Shown here: piece by piece, positions 9,256-17,430 of the stretch | Layout of the letters: each line of letters opens with the position of its first letter | Position numbering within the stretch: position 1 is the stretch's first letter | Source: OMOG01 sp041485845 | GTDB lineage: Bacteria; Acidobacteriota; Terriglobia; Bryobacterales; Bryobacteraceae | Direction of reading: 5' to 3' | Assembly (NCBI GenBank): GCA_041485845.1 | Contig: JBGPKH010000044.1 | Coordinates: forward strand, 1-24,890 | DNA length: 24,890 bases | Program-made: the position numbers and the translations under genes | The notes under the pieces: generated by a model | The model's database searches: none | Told to the model about the DNA's origin: nothing | What the model saw: only the letters and a program-made list of their open reading frames with translations

Positions 9256-9700
9256 TTTACGCTCAAACTCATGGATATCACCCATGAACCCACACCAAGC
9301 TCAGTGGTTCCAAGTGTTTGCCAATCCAGCTACTCCATAAACCATACCATATGGCGAGGATGTCCGATCTTCGATAAACGTCTAATAGTAAAGCACTTAG
9401 ATGCTCGGTGTTATGCTCAAACCCACGCTTGTTTACGCGCAAGCCCATGGGTTTAATCGTAAATCCCCGGTGTTCCGTTGAAAACAAAAGGCGCGCAATA
9501 TGAACCCGGGATGGGTTTGAGCGGAAGGCTAAACGGTTCTAGATCCTGGATTTTCAACGAGTTTGATGCTGGATTTACGCTGAAACCCATGCCTTTTACG
9601 CTCAAACACATGTTTTGCCGCCACCTTTTACCGGGAGACACACAAAGCTTACGGCGAAACCCACAAGCAGTTCCCAAGGGCCGCTGGGTTTGAGCGTAAA
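9256..9700. repeat. Iteron array, candidate replication origin
   Basis: At least nine copies of an 18-bp element with consensus TTTACGCTCAAACCCATG lie here. On +: 9256-9274, 9411-9427, 9432-9450, 9574-9591, 9595-9612 and 9649-9665. On -: 9446-9463, 9511-9526 and 9684-9700. Copies at 9574 and 9595 are direct repeats 21 bp apart, two helical turns. Copies at 9432 and 9446 meet head to head to form a 32-bp palindrome centred on CCCATGGG. More degenerate copies may exist near 9232, 9474 and 9627. The region has no credible CDS and is richer in A+T than the flanks. It lies between repA and the barrel gene, matching an iteron-type oriV. No perfect DnaA box was found. Confidence 0.8.
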
Positions 9701-9712
9701 GCATAGTCTCGC

Positions 9713-9732
9713 AACCAGTAAAACTACTGGTT
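9713..9732. promoter_or_regulatory. Perfect 8-bp inverted repeat upstream of the barrel gene
   Basis: AACCAGTA (9713-9720) and TACTGGTT (9725-9732) flank a four-base loop. The site is 13 bp beyond the last iteron and about 60 bp before the TTG start at 9791. It could be an operator, or a weak terminator separating the origin from the downstream gene. There is no U-run on either strand that would make it a convincing intrinsic terminator. Confidence 0.4.
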
Positions 9733-9790
9733 ATATTGATACGTTCGGGCTTTAATTTGCACTCTCGTTTCAGCCAGTCAGGAGGAACAG

Positions 9791-11107
9791 TTGAAGCTGG
9801 AACCAGTGGTGGCGCTACTCGCATGGGCGATACCGCTTTCCGCGCAGTACGCCGGACCCGCGATTCTTACACGCGGTGAGGCGCCGGTGGCAATGGCAGC
9901 GCCGCAAATTCATTTTCGTCCCTTTCTCGAACTCACTGGAGTCTACGATACAGGGCTCGCGGCGGTAGCGGTCGACAATCGGGGCGGCCTTGCGGACCAG
10001 TCTTCCTATGGTATTCAGTTGGCTTGGGGTTTGAGCGGAACACATAGCTGGCGGCACACCCGGCTCGGTCTGGACTATCGCGGGAGTCTCAGTCACTACG
10101 CGCAATCTTCCTCCTTCGACTCACTCGATCAATCCCTCTTACTGGGGATCAATCGCCAACTGGCGCAAAACGTGATGTTCACTCTGCACGCCACAGCCGG
10201 TATCTTTTCGCGCGACTTCGGACTTGCGGGCCTGCAGCAAACCGTGCCCTTCGATCCGACAACGGCCAACATCCCAACCACGGACTTTTTCGACAACCGC
10301 ACCATGTACCTAAGTACGCTGGCGGACCTGATCTATCAAAAGACCGCACGGCTTTCCTTTGATTTCGGCGGCGGCGGCTGGGTGGTCAACCGCCACTCCA
10401 GCGCCCTTGACGGAACGGTGGAGGGTAACGCACACGGAGACTTTCAGTACCGGCTCTCGCGGCGAACTACCGCCGGCGCCAGCTACGGCTACTATCGCTA
10501 TGACTTCACCCGTATTTTCGGTGGCACGGACGTCCACAGTGCCACCGCCACTCTAGCCGTTCAACTGAGCCGGCGGCTGGAGCTGACCGGTTATGCCGGA
10601 GTGGCGAGGGCCGAATCGAAGTTTATTAACGTGGTGCGGATCGACCCCGTTATCGTGGCTCTTCTGGGTATCGCCCCGGGCACACAAGTGGTTCATACGA
10701 TCGACTACGTGCCCAATGTAAGCGGGAGGCTCTCGCGGACCTTCCACAGGGGGGTAGCATACGTGTCGGCCGGACATACCGTGGTGCCCGGCAACGGTTT
10801 GTTTCTCACTTCCTACGCGACCAGCGTACTGGGAGGCTACACTTACACCGGACTTCGCCGTTGGAGCCTGGGAATACAGGGAAGTTACATGGGAGCGAGG
10901 TCCATTGGAAACATTCTCGGTAAGTACAGCACTGTCAGCGGCAACTTCTGGGCATCGCGTCAGATCTTTCCGTCGGTCCATGTTGTAGCGGAGTATTCAG
11001 CGCGCCAATACGACAGTCCGGACTTCGCCAATTACAACCGGCTCATTCATGAAGCGCGGATTGGGCTCGGGTGGTCGCCCGGGGATGTGCCGTTGCGCAT
11101 TTGGTAG
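9791..11107 (+). CDS. Predicted outer-membrane beta-barrel protein
   Basis: This is a 438-aa product. TTG 9791 is chosen because GGAGG (9781-9785) precedes it at good spacing and it begins a signal peptide (about residues 1-19, cut near Leu-Ser-Ala-Gln). The mature part is a succession of short amphipathic strands rich in Tyr, Gly, Ser and Arg, such as ELTGYAGVARAESKF, with no hydrophobic helix. The chain ends in an aromatic residue (Leu-Arg-Ile-Trp), as outer-membrane barrels do. Its place among polysaccharide genes suggests an envelope role in export or assembly. That role is inferred, and no named family is recognised. The coding sequence contains an iteron-like 14-mer at 10027-10040. Confidence 0.7.
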   Translation: MKLEPVVALLAWAIPLSAQYAGPAILTRGEAPVAMAAPQIHFRPFLELTGVYDTGLAAVAVDNRGGLADQSSYGIQLAWGLSGTHSWRHTRLGLDYRGSLSHYAQSSSFDSLDQSLLLGINRQLAQNVMFTLHATAGIFSRDFGLAGLQQTVPFDPTTANIPTTDFFDNRTMYLSTLADLIYQKTARLSFDFGGGGWVVNRHSSALDGTVEGNAHGDFQYRLSRRTTAGASYGYYRYDFTRIFGGTDVHSATATLAVQLSRRLELTGYAGVARAESKFINVVRIDPVIVALLGIAPGTQVVHTIDYVPNVSGRLSRTFHRGVAYVSAGHTVVPGNGLFLTSYATSVLGGYTYTGLRRWSLGIQGSYMGARSIGNILGKYSTVSGNFWASRQIFPSVHVVAEYSARQYDSPDFANYNRLIHEARIGLGWSPGDVPLRIW

Positions 11108-11179
11108 GACGCCTGACAACCAGGGCCGCGGGTTGCGCGCCAGGACCCACATCTCGTGGCATGCGAGCGCCACTCCCGG

Positions 11180-11275
11180 AAACGTCTCGGGATGCGCCAA
11201 GCCCGGGGTTTCGAGCACGCTGTGAATACCCCGGTCGCAGCACGCGCACAGCAGAGCCTCGGCGAATAGCGGTTG
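11180..11275 (-). pseudogene. Possible fragment of a radical-SAM activating enzyme
   Basis: The - strand reading from 11275 to 11180 contains a stretch of the form FAEALL..C.DRGIH...ET.GLAHPETF. This resembles the segment of pyruvate-formate-lyase-activating-type radical SAM proteins in which ALL..C...GIH...DT.G is followed by PWETL. It is in frame with, and fused to, the BlaI fragment, and no CxxxCxxC cluster is present. The similarity is short and judged by eye. The reading frame continues to 10997 without further recognisable sequence and overlaps the barrel gene. Confidence 0.25.
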
Positions 11276-11278
11276 CGA

Positions 11279-11430
11279 GCCTTTTCCCTCCAGGCGGTAG
11301 ACGGTGGTCTGTACGGTTGTGTACGCTGGTCTGCGGGACTCGGGGAACGCTTCCTGAATCTCGCGAATGGAACACGCGCAACGGTTCCACAGCGCCTCCA
11401 TGATCCCCAAGTTCGAGCTTCTATGTCCAG
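11279..11430 (-). pseudogene. N-terminal fragment of a BlaI/MecI-type repressor
   Basis: The - strand from 11410 reads Gly-Ile-Met-Glu-Ala-Leu-Trp, then SIREIQEAFPE and AYTTVQTTVYRLE, the winged-helix recognition region of BlaI/MecI repressors in Solibacter-type genomes. After Gly-Lys-Gly (near 11279) similarity stops abruptly, where the wing and dimerisation domain should follow. The beginning is also damaged: Lys-Leu-Glu-Leu-Gly lies in a neighbouring frame and would join if the GGGG run near 11403 lost one base. It overlaps the start of the + strand methyltransferase. It is not functional as it stands. Its usual partner, an M56-type sensor, also survives here only as the pseudogene at 2639-3895. 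Confidence 0.65.
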
Positions 11431-12541
11431 CCTCTTATTTCCGGCCAAGCAGGATCCCCAGCCGCCGATCCCGCCCGGCAAACTGTCGGCGCAGGTTCTG
11501 GGGCATGCCGCGTCGGTGGAGAATTTCCTGTACGGCGGCTTCATCGTGTCCGAGGGCGTCAAGGGTGCGCTGCAACTGATCGGCCGCCCGCTCGAGACGT
11601 TTCGCAACGTGCTCGATTTCGGCTGTGGACCGGCGCGCATCCTGCGCTGGTTCGCGGGCTACAGCGCGTCGTGCCGGTTTGCCGGAAGCGACATCAGCCG
11701 TGCGGCGCTCGACTGGAATCGACAGCACCTGCCCTTCGGCGAATTCGTCGAAAACCAGAGGGAGCCCCCTCTTCCGTTTGCCGGCCAGTCCTTCGACCTT
11801 GTCTATGCCGTCTCGGTGGTCACGCACCTGGGCGAAGATCTGCAATTCGCGTGGCTTCAGGAGATCCAACGTCTCCTTTGCCCGGGAGGCATCGCTATGC
11901 TCACCGTGATGGGCGAGGAACTCGCCGCCTGGAAGCTCGCGCCCGAGGAACTGGCCGCGTTTCAGCGGAAGGGCCATTTCTACAAAAGCGTGCAGCCCGG
12001 CGGACTGCACGGCCTGCCCGACTTTTACCAGGACGCGTACCATTCCCGCTCCTACGTGGTACGCCAATGGTCGCGGTATTTCCGCCCGCTGGCTTACATC
12101 CGCAACGGCCCGATGTTTTTTCAGGATCTCGCGATTTTGGAGAAGCCGCGGGTGGGGGACACTGTGGAGTCGTGGCCCAAGGGATCGCACCCGCGCGCGG
12201 GAGGCAGCCTGGATCTGGCCCTCCCGTTCGGGGGGATCTATCAGCCGAAGATCGCCGACACCATCACCTCTAACCTCCTGCGGGTGAGCGGATGGTCGTT
12301 CCAGCATCGCGCCGGTAGTGTCGCGTTGAAGCTCTCGATCGACGGCAGGGACAGGGCTTCGTGCGTGGCCAACGACCCGAGCCCGGCCCTGGCCATGGTA
12401 TATCCTCCGGCTGCCGGGCAAAGGCGCGGGTTTACGGCGCTCGTGCCGCTCGACGGTTTGAGCACAGGCCCGCACGTGCTCCAATGCCGCGCGGAAGGCA
12501 CCACGCTGCCGTATGTGTCGACTTACTTTTTCATGACGTGA
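11423..12541 (+). CDS. Class I SAM-dependent methyltransferase with extra C-terminal beta domain
   Basis: This is a 372-aa product. The frame is open to 11273, but ATG 11423 is chosen because the upstream part is antisense to the BlaI fragment and non-family-like. Motif I Val-Leu-Asp-Phe-Gly-Cys-Gly-Pro is at 63-70, the acidic ribose-binding Asp90 ends Gly-Ser-Asp, and FDLVYAVSVVTHL (124-136) is the motif IV region. Residues about 290-372 form a separate domain with the LRVSGW...LSIDG...GF.A.VPLDGL..GPH.L pattern of beta-sandwiches found on some glycan-modifying enzymes. It probably methylates a sugar or glycan end in the cytosol. The acceptor is unknown. It stands alone, with the CRISPR-like array beginning 270 bp downstream. 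Confidence 0.75.
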   Translation: MSSLLFPAKQDPQPPIPPGKLSAQVLGHAASVENFLYGGFIVSEGVKGALQLIGRPLETFRNVLDFGCGPARILRWFAGYSASCRFAGSDISRAALDWNRQHLPFGEFVENQREPPLPFAGQSFDLVYAVSVVTHLGEDLQFAWLQEIQRLLCPGGIAMLTVMGEELAAWKLAPEELAAFQRKGHFYKSVQPGGLHGLPDFYQDAYHSRSYVVRQWSRYFRPLAYIRNGPMFFQDLAILEKPRVGDTVESWPKGSHPRAGGSLDLALPFGGIYQPKIADTITSNLLRVSGWSFQHRAGSVALKLSIDGRDRASCVANDPSPALAMVYPPAAGQRRGFTALVPLDGLSTGPHVLQCRAEGTTLPYVSTYFFMT

Positions 12542-12810
12542 TCGGAAACCGCAGGACAAACGGGTGCCTGCGGGCGGCTCTGTTTCCGGCGAGCCGTCCA
12601 ACTGGCGGGCCAGAATCCGGATGATCTGCCAACCGGGATTTCGAATGCTCCCATCCCGCCGGCCGGCCGGCGCCATCGTCTTCCAGGGTATCCAGAGCCA
12701 GCGGTGTTGGCCGCCATGGGGGAGCGCGCGGGCCCCACGTGTTTCACGGGCCAGAGGGAACCGCCAACCTGCCAGCGGCGCCCGCCCCTGGATCGCGCAG
12801 GCGATCGCCC
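12542..12810. other. Intergenic stretch without a recognisable gene
   Basis: No supported gene was found in 12542-12810. Long frames exist on both strands because of the high GC content. One on the - strand starts at the ATG inside the first direct repeat and reads Met-Thr-Gly-Val-Phe-Arg-Gly-Leu-Pro before an Arg-, Pro- and Trp-rich sequence of no known family. I cannot tell whether that is a real short protein. Confidence 0.4.
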
Positions 12811-13136
12811 GCGGAAGCCCCCGGAACACTCCGGTCATTGCACCGGCGCTGAGAATCTCCACATCCGCGGCCGTCTTCGGCCCGCGGAAGCCCCCGGAAC
12901 ACTCCGGTCATTGCACCGGCGGGAGCATGGCCACGGGTACACGGTAGATCTACCGCGGAAGCCCCCGGGAACACTCCGGTCATTGCACCGGTAAGCTGCG
13001 CGCCTGGGGCAACGCGATCATCCCGCGCGGAAGCCCCCCGGAACACTCCGGTCATTTGCACCGGCGCTGAGAATCTCCACATCCGCGGCCGTCTTCGGCC
13101 CGCGGAAGCCCCCGGAACACTCCGGTCATTGCACCG
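12811..13136. repeat. CRISPR-like array: five direct repeats of about 36 bp with 35-37 bp spacers
   Basis: Repeats lie at 12811-12846, 12884-12919, 12955-12991, 13027-13064 and 13102-13136. Each starts GCGGAAGCCCCC, continues GGAACACTCCGG and ends TCATTGCACCGG. The third has an extra G, the fourth an extra C and an extra T, and the last ends CACCGC instead of CACCGG. Spacers are 37, 35, 35 and 37 bp. Spacers 1 (12847-12883) and 4 (13065-13101) are identical, while 2 and 3 are unique. The geometry fits CRISPR, but no cas gene is in the window, two spacers are the same, and the last repeat overlaps the stop codon of the kinase gene. A tandem duplication of the kinase 3' end and terminator is the main alternative. 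Confidence 0.7.
13083..13105 (-). terminator. GC-rich hairpin after the hybrid kinase gene (second copy at 12865-12887)
   Basis: CCGCGGCCG and CGGCC-CGCGG form a stem of nine pairs with a one-base bulge and a TCTT loop, 21 bp beyond the kinase stop on the - strand. An identical copy lies at 12865-12887 because spacers 1 and 4 are the same. There is no U-tract, so it may be a weak terminator or an mRNA-stabilising structure. Confidence 0.35.
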
Positions 13137-15048
13137 CCAGCCCTCCGGAGTTCAACAGCATCTGAACCCGCCGGACCAACTCCGAGGCAGGGAATGGCTT
13201 GGGCAGAAGGTTGAGCCCGCCCTTCCACAGTCCTTCGTGCTCCAGCGTATGATGGCGATATCCGGAGACGAACAGGACCTTCATGCACGGGTGCAGGGGG
13301 GCCAGCCATTCCGCGAGCTCCGGCCCCGTCATACCGGGCATCATCACATCGGTGACGAGTACATGAATGGGCGCCGGATAAACCCCGGCGATGCCGGCAG
13401 CTTCCTCCGCATTGCGCGCCTCCAGGAGCTGGTATCCATCGCGCTCCAGGTACTTGTGCATCAGGCGGCGGACGCGGTCTTCATCCTCCACCAGCAGTAC
13501 GGTCGGCGCGGTGTCTTCCCCGCCGGCGTGCGCTTCTGCGGAAGGCTCGCTCAGGCCGCGGAAAGTGCCGACGCACGGGAGCAGGATTTCGAAGCTCGTC
13601 CCCCGGCCGATCTCGCTGTCCGCGCTGATGTAGCCGCCGCTGTGCACGATGATGCTATGCACGATGGAGAGGCCCAGGCCCGTTCCGAACCCGGATTTCT
13701 TGGTCGTAAAGAAGGGTTCGAAAATGCGGGACAGCGTGGCCGGGTCCATGCCTTGTCCGGTATCCGACACCTTCAGGCGCACATACGATCCCGGGCGGTA
13801 CAGCCGTGCCGTGGGGCCTTCGGCGTCGACTTCCAGAACCGAGCTCTCCATGCGGAGTTCTCCGCCGGCGGGCATGGCGTCGCGGGCGTTGAGCGACAGG
13901 TTGAGCAGAACCTGCTTAAGCTGATTGCGGTCGCCGCGCACAAATCCGCGGAGGGTGCCAAGGTCCGTGGTCAGCGTGCGGCCCTTTCCCAGGGTGTGGG
14001 AGATCATGGGCCGCACATCGCAGATCACGTCATTGACGTTCAGCACCTCGCAGCGCACCACGTCACGCCGGCTGAGGGCCAGGAGCTGGGCGGTGGTGGA
14101 ACAGGCAATCGACGCTGCCTGCTGGATTTCCAGGGCCTGTTCCCGGTGCTCACCCGAGAGCCGTGTGCAGAGTTCTTCCGCGTACCCCGAGATCACCATG
14201 AGCTGGTTATTGAAATCGTGGGCCAGCCCGCCCGCCATGTTGGCGATCGCTTCCATGCGTTGCGACTGGATGAGCCGGCCTTCCAGCGCCCTTCGCGCGC
14301 GGATGTCGCGGACCACTAGTACGGCGCCGAGCAGTTCCTGCTCCGCGCGATTCTCGAAGCAGGCCAGCTCGACCGTGGTTTCCGCTCCCGTCCTGGATAC
14401 CAGGGTGTACGGCCGCCGCTCCTCCGGGAAGAGATCGAAGACCGGGTTCTTGGCCGGCTCGCGGCTGGGTTCATCGCACAGTCCCAGGACTTCCATCAAC
14501 GGACACCCGTGGGCCTCGGTGCCGGGCCAGCCGGTCAGTTGCTCAGCCAGCGGATTCAGGAAAGCGACGTCGCCGTTGGGGTCGGTGGCGATGATGCCTT
14601 CACCCACGCTGCGCAAGGTGGTGGAGAGCCAGGCTTCGCTGGCGCGGACACGCTTCTCCATTTCATACCGGTAGAGGGAAATTTGCACCACGCTGCGGAG
14701 GTCGCCGTCGGTGATTGGTTTCAGGAGGTAGCCGAGCGGTTCGGTGAGCTTGGCGCGGTCGATGGTCTCGTGATCGGAATGCGCCGTGAGGTAGACGACC
14801 GGCGTCTCCAGTTCGGTCTTCAACGCCTGAGCAGTGGCGATTCCGTCCAGGTCGCCCTTCAGCCGGATGTCCATCAGGACAAGGTCGAACGGCGTCGACC
14901 GGGCGTACCGGAGGGCCTCTTCGCCGGAACTGGCGATGGCCGGCACGGGGTAGCCGAGCCGTTCCAAACGCTTCTGGATATCGGCGGCGATGAGCCCTTC
15001 GTCTTCTACGACGAGAATATGTTTTTTGAAATCTTGCGATAGTTGCAT
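13126..15048 (-). CDS. Soluble hybrid sensor histidine kinase, REC-PAS-HisKA-HATPase-REC
   Basis: This is a 640-aa product. The frame is open to 15327, but ATG 15048 follows GGAG at seven bases and begins just before the first receiver domain. REC1 (about 10-125) has acidic Glu15-Asp16, phospho-acceptor Asp60 and Lys110. A PAS domain spans about 135-255. HisKA carries His277 in LAHDFNN. The ATPase has the N-box NLSLNARDAMP (Asn387), G1 Asp429 in DTGQGMD and G2 GFGTGLGLS (453-461). REC2 (about 515-635) has Asp567 and Lys617. There is no transmembrane helix or signal peptide, so it is cytosolic and signal input must come through REC1 or PAS. No output regulator is adjacent. The last codons lie inside the terminal repeat of the CRISPR-like array. 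Confidence 0.9.
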   Translation of the reverse strand: MQLSQDFKKHILVVEDEGLIAADIQKRLERLGYPVPAIASSGEEALRYARSTPFDLVLMDIRLKGDLDGIATAQALKTELETPVVYLTAHSDHETIDRAKLTEPLGYLLKPITDGDLRSVVQISLYRYEMEKRVRASEAWLSTTLRSVGEGIIATDPNGDVAFLNPLAEQLTGWPGTEAHGCPLMEVLGLCDEPSREPAKNPVFDLFPEERRPYTLVSRTGAETTVELACFENRAEQELLGAVLVVRDIRARRALEGRLIQSQRMEAIANMAGGLAHDFNNQLMVISGYAEELCTRLSGEHREQALEIQQAASIACSTTAQLLALSRRDVVRCEVLNVNDVICDVRPMISHTLGKGRTLTTDLGTLRGFVRGDRNQLKQVLLNLSLNARDAMPAGGELRMESSVLEVDAEGPTARLYRPGSYVRLKVSDTGQGMDPATLSRIFEPFFTTKKSGFGTGLGLSIVHSIIVHSGGYISADSEIGRGTSFEILLPCVGTFRGLSEPSAEAHAGGEDTAPTVLLVEDEDRVRRLMHKYLERDGYQLLEARNAEEAAGIAGVYPAPIHVLVTDVMMPGMTGPELAEWLAPLHPCMKVLFVSGYRHHTLEHEGLWKGGLNLLPKPFPASELVRRVQMLLNSGGLAVQ

Positions 15049-15156
15049 AGTGACTCCTGGGCGGCGACTGCCTCGAACAGGGACCGCACCGCTTGTTGTT
15101 AGTGCGTTGGAAAGCGGAGCATTCTCTAAAAGGCGTTGCGCTTTCAGCCTGCCCTC

Positions 15157-15242
15157 GCCGATTTTGACAATCGGCCCGCAGGTTGACAACCTGCCCCACA
15201 AGCTTTGCAAACTGCCATAACCAAGCCTCAAAATGTGCAAAC
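15157..15242. promoter_or_regulatory. Cluster of operator-like inverted repeats upstream of the hybrid kinase
   Basis: Two perfect 7-bp inverted repeats stand side by side: GCCGATT / AATCGGC (15157-15175) and GCAGGTT / AACCTGC (15178-15194). Both have TTGACAA at the centre, 19 bp apart. Related half-sites TTGCAAAC (15205) and GTGCAAAC (15235) follow. The cluster is 109-194 bp upstream of the kinase start. It could bind a dimeric regulator or fold as leader RNA. No regulator is assigned. Confidence 0.4.
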
Positions 15243-15344
15243 TCCTGGCGGCAGGCGACACTAGATGTGTCGTCTGGGGCATGCGACTGCCTTTAAAACC
15301 AATGACTTGGCGGATTCCGGCGACCAACCGGATCGACTCCTCAA

Positions 15345-15375
15345 GAAAAATAAAAACCGCTCAAACTTGAGCGGT
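15345..15375 (-). terminator. Intrinsic terminator on the - strand
   Basis: ACCGCTCAA and TTGAGCGGT form a perfect 9-bp stem with a two-base centre (15356-15375). On the - strand it is followed by TTTTTATTTTTCTT, a classical U-tract. No - strand CDS ends just before it, so it most likely terminates a small RNA or attenuates a leader transcript of the kinase gene. Confidence 0.7.
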
Positions 15376-15472
15376 CTCGGAAAAGTGCTTACAAAGAATC
15401 AAGAACTTAGCGAGAGGGGCCGCTCACACGTGTGAGCGGTTTTGGCGGCTTCCCTCGGGGAAGCGCTATTCC
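15345..15472 (-). ncRNA. Candidate small RNA of about 125 nt, or attenuated kinase leader
   Basis: On the - strand three hairpins lie in a row: GCTTCCC / GGGAAGC (15448-15464), the 20-bp palindrome CCGCTCACACGTGTGAGCGG (15420-15439) and the terminator hairpin (15356-15375). A plausible promoter precedes them at 15480-15507. The second and third stems share CCGCTCA and TGAGCGG, so their arms could pair with each other in alternative folds. No credible ORF is present. The boundaries are estimated from the promoter and terminator, and expression is not shown. Confidence 0.4.
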
Positions 15473-15479
15473 TCCTCCT

Positions 15480-15507
15480 GATATAAATCTAGCAGACCGA
15501 CCTGCAA
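15480..15507 (-). promoter_or_regulatory. Possible sigma-70-type promoter for the small RNA
   Basis: Read on the - strand, TTGCAG (15502-15507) and TATATC (15480-15485) are separated by 16 bp. A start near 15472 would give a transcript reaching the terminator at 15345. The match is moderate and was found by eye. Confidence 0.3.
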
Positions 15508-15738
15508 GCGCCGGGGGTGTGGGCTACCGGCGAGATGGATTTAAGTGCAATGGAATGAATGAAAAAGTGGCTTCAAAATAAATATCCAAACCCCGTGAAT
15601 GCGTTTTGGCGAAAATCGGAAAATCGGGCGGGTTCTTGGAAGTGATTTCTTTTTATGCAGATGCGGACCATCATTGGGCGTGGCGAATGTCCGCCAGCAA
15701 ATCGAGGACGGCGGCGGCTACGGCGTGCGTGCGACCAC

Positions 15739-16200
15739 GCAACCCCGGAAACCTTTCCGTTACGCAAGCACAGCCTCATTCAGGCCATGCTTGCTGTGAA
15801 CGATCTTTTCTACCTCGCAAAACCGGTTGTCGACAGGCTGTTTTTCGAAGACGTGGTTGCATGGTTGGAGGCCAACGATATCCGCCACACGCCGAAAGTG
15901 AAATTTACTGGCATCAGCGGGTTTGATCATCTCTTTGATTTCGTTATTCCCAAATCCCGCAAGCAGCCGGAGCGTATCGTGCAGGCGATCAACCGCCCGA
16001 CGCGCGACAGCGCGGAAGCTTTCATATACGCATGGAGCGACACCCGCGAAGTGCGGCCTCCCGAGTCGAAGGCATACGCCGTTCTGAACGATATCGACCA
16101 GTCGATCTCGGGCGGGGTTATAGAGGCATTTCGTAATTACCAGATACAGCCGGTCCCGTGGAGCACCCGCGTAGAAGTCGTGGTCGAACTTGCCGGCTGA
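15739..16200 (+). pseudogene. N-terminally truncated DUF1828/DUF1829-type protein
   Basis: From 15739 the frame reads ATPETFPLRKHSLIQAML, then WLEANDIRHTP, VKFTGISGFDHLFDFVIP and INRPTRDSAEAFIYAWSDTRE, matching the C-terminal DUF1829 part of DUF1828/DUF1829 proteins. These are proteins of unknown function, often on mobile elements. The N-terminal DUF1828 domain, normally about 90 residues, is not visible in any frame of 15500-15739, although the frame itself is open back to 15655. A shortened product could start at ATG 15787 (137 aa). I read it as the remnant of an imported gene that lost its front half. The stop is at 16198-16200. Confidence 0.65.
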
Positions 16201-16380
16201 GAGATCGGCGCGCTTTGACGACAACCATGGAAAATCAGGGGGGATCATCCAGCCAACCGTTCGCGACGGGCCGCGCCGTTTGCCGAGGGGGCACTCTTCG
16301 CGTATGGTATGAACGCGTCAGGCAGCGTTTCAGGGGAGAATCCGATTGTCAGTCTGTTACCCTAAGGTTCGGTAAAGCCT

Positions 16381-17430
16381 ATGCCTGCTACCGGGACTTC
16401 CGGAAAACCGGCGCGAATTTGCGTCGCGGGGTGCGGCCACTGGGGCAAGAACCTGGCGCGCAATTTCTCCAGCCTCGGCCATCTGCACGCCATTTGTGAG
16501 ACCGATCCCGGGAGATTGCAGTCTTTTCGCGAGCTTTATCCCGCAGCCAGGGCTTTTGCGAAGCTGGAGCCGGCTCTCCAGGACTCCGATGTGGACGCGG
16601 TCGTTCTGGCTACCCCCGCGGCGGAGCATTACCGGATGGCGCTGGCGGCGCTGCGCGCGGGCAAGGACGTCTTCGTCGAGAAGCCGCTGGCGCTCGAGTG
16701 GCAGGAAGGGCAGGAGATGGTCGAAACGGCCCGCGAATGCGGACGCATCCTCATGGTGGGCCACCTGCTGAAGTACCATCCGGCCATTCTCAAAGTCCAG
16801 GAGCTGGTGGCGGAAGAATCGTTCGGGAGAATCGAGTACATCTATTCCAACCGCCTGAGCATGGGCAAAATCCGCCGCGAGGAAAATGCCCTCTGGAGTT
16901 TCGCCCCGCACGATATCTCCGTGATCCTGGCGCTCACCGGGCAGCTTCCCATGCAGGTGATCGCCACCGGCGGCGCTTATTTACAGCCCAACATCGCCGA
17001 CGTCACCGTGTCCAATCTCCAGTTCGAACGCGGAACCCGCTGCCACATCTTCGTAAGCTGGCTGCATCCTTACAAAGAGCAGCGCCTGGTGGTGATCGGC
17101 AGCAAACAGATGGTGGTCTTCGAAGACTCGCGCCCGGACAACAAGCTGCAGCTCTTCGACAAGCGTATCGAGTGGAAGGATGGCGCCGTGGAGGCGGCCA
17201 GGGCGCCTGGCACCGGCGTTCCGTTCGACCCCGAGGAGCCGCTGCGCCGGGAATGCCTGCACTTCATCGAGTGTGTCAGCGAGCGGCGGCGGCCGCACAC
17301 GCCGGGAGAGGAAGGGGTCGAGGTGCTGCAAGTGTTGCAGGCCTGCCAGCGGTCGCTCGAATTGAACGGCGAGCCGGTGCGGCTGGACCCCTCGGCGTCT
17401 CTGAAATTGTCGAAGCTGCAAAGGATTTGA
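16381..17430 (+). CDS. wbpB: Gfo/Idh/MocA oxidoreductase, WbpB/WlbA-like UDP-GlcNAcA 3-dehydrogenase
   Basis: This is a 349-aa product. The nucleotide-binding GCGHWG (17-22) follows a short N-terminal extension, and the family Glu-Lys-Pro motif is at 100-102. SFAPHDIS (173-180) with His177 is the substrate-side motif of the WlbA/WbpB branch. It would oxidise C3 of UDP-N-acetyl-glucosaminuronate with NAD+, preparing it for transamination by the WbpE-like enzyme (19247). The assignment is strengthened by the acetyltransferase that starts inside its stop codon (TGATG at 17428-17432) and by wbpE and wbpA homologues within 7 kb. No good Shine-Dalgarno sequence precedes ATG 16381. TTACC-N9-GGTAA (16357-16375) just upstream may be regulatory. 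Confidence 0.8.
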   Translation: MPATGTSGKPARICVAGCGHWGKNLARNFSSLGHLHAICETDPGRLQSFRELYPAARAFAKLEPALQDSDVDAVVLATPAAEHYRMALAALRAGKDVFVEKPLALEWQEGQEMVETARECGRILMVGHLLKYHPAILKVQELVAEESFGRIEYIYSNRLSMGKIRREENALWSFAPHDISVILALTGQLPMQVIATGGAYLQPNIADVTVSNLQFERGTRCHIFVSWLHPYKEQRLVVIGSKQMVVFEDSRPDNKLQLFDKRIEWKDGAVEAARAPGTGVPFDPEEPLRRECLHFIECVSERRRPHTPGEEGVEVLQVLQACQRSLELNGEPVRLDPSASLKLSKLQRI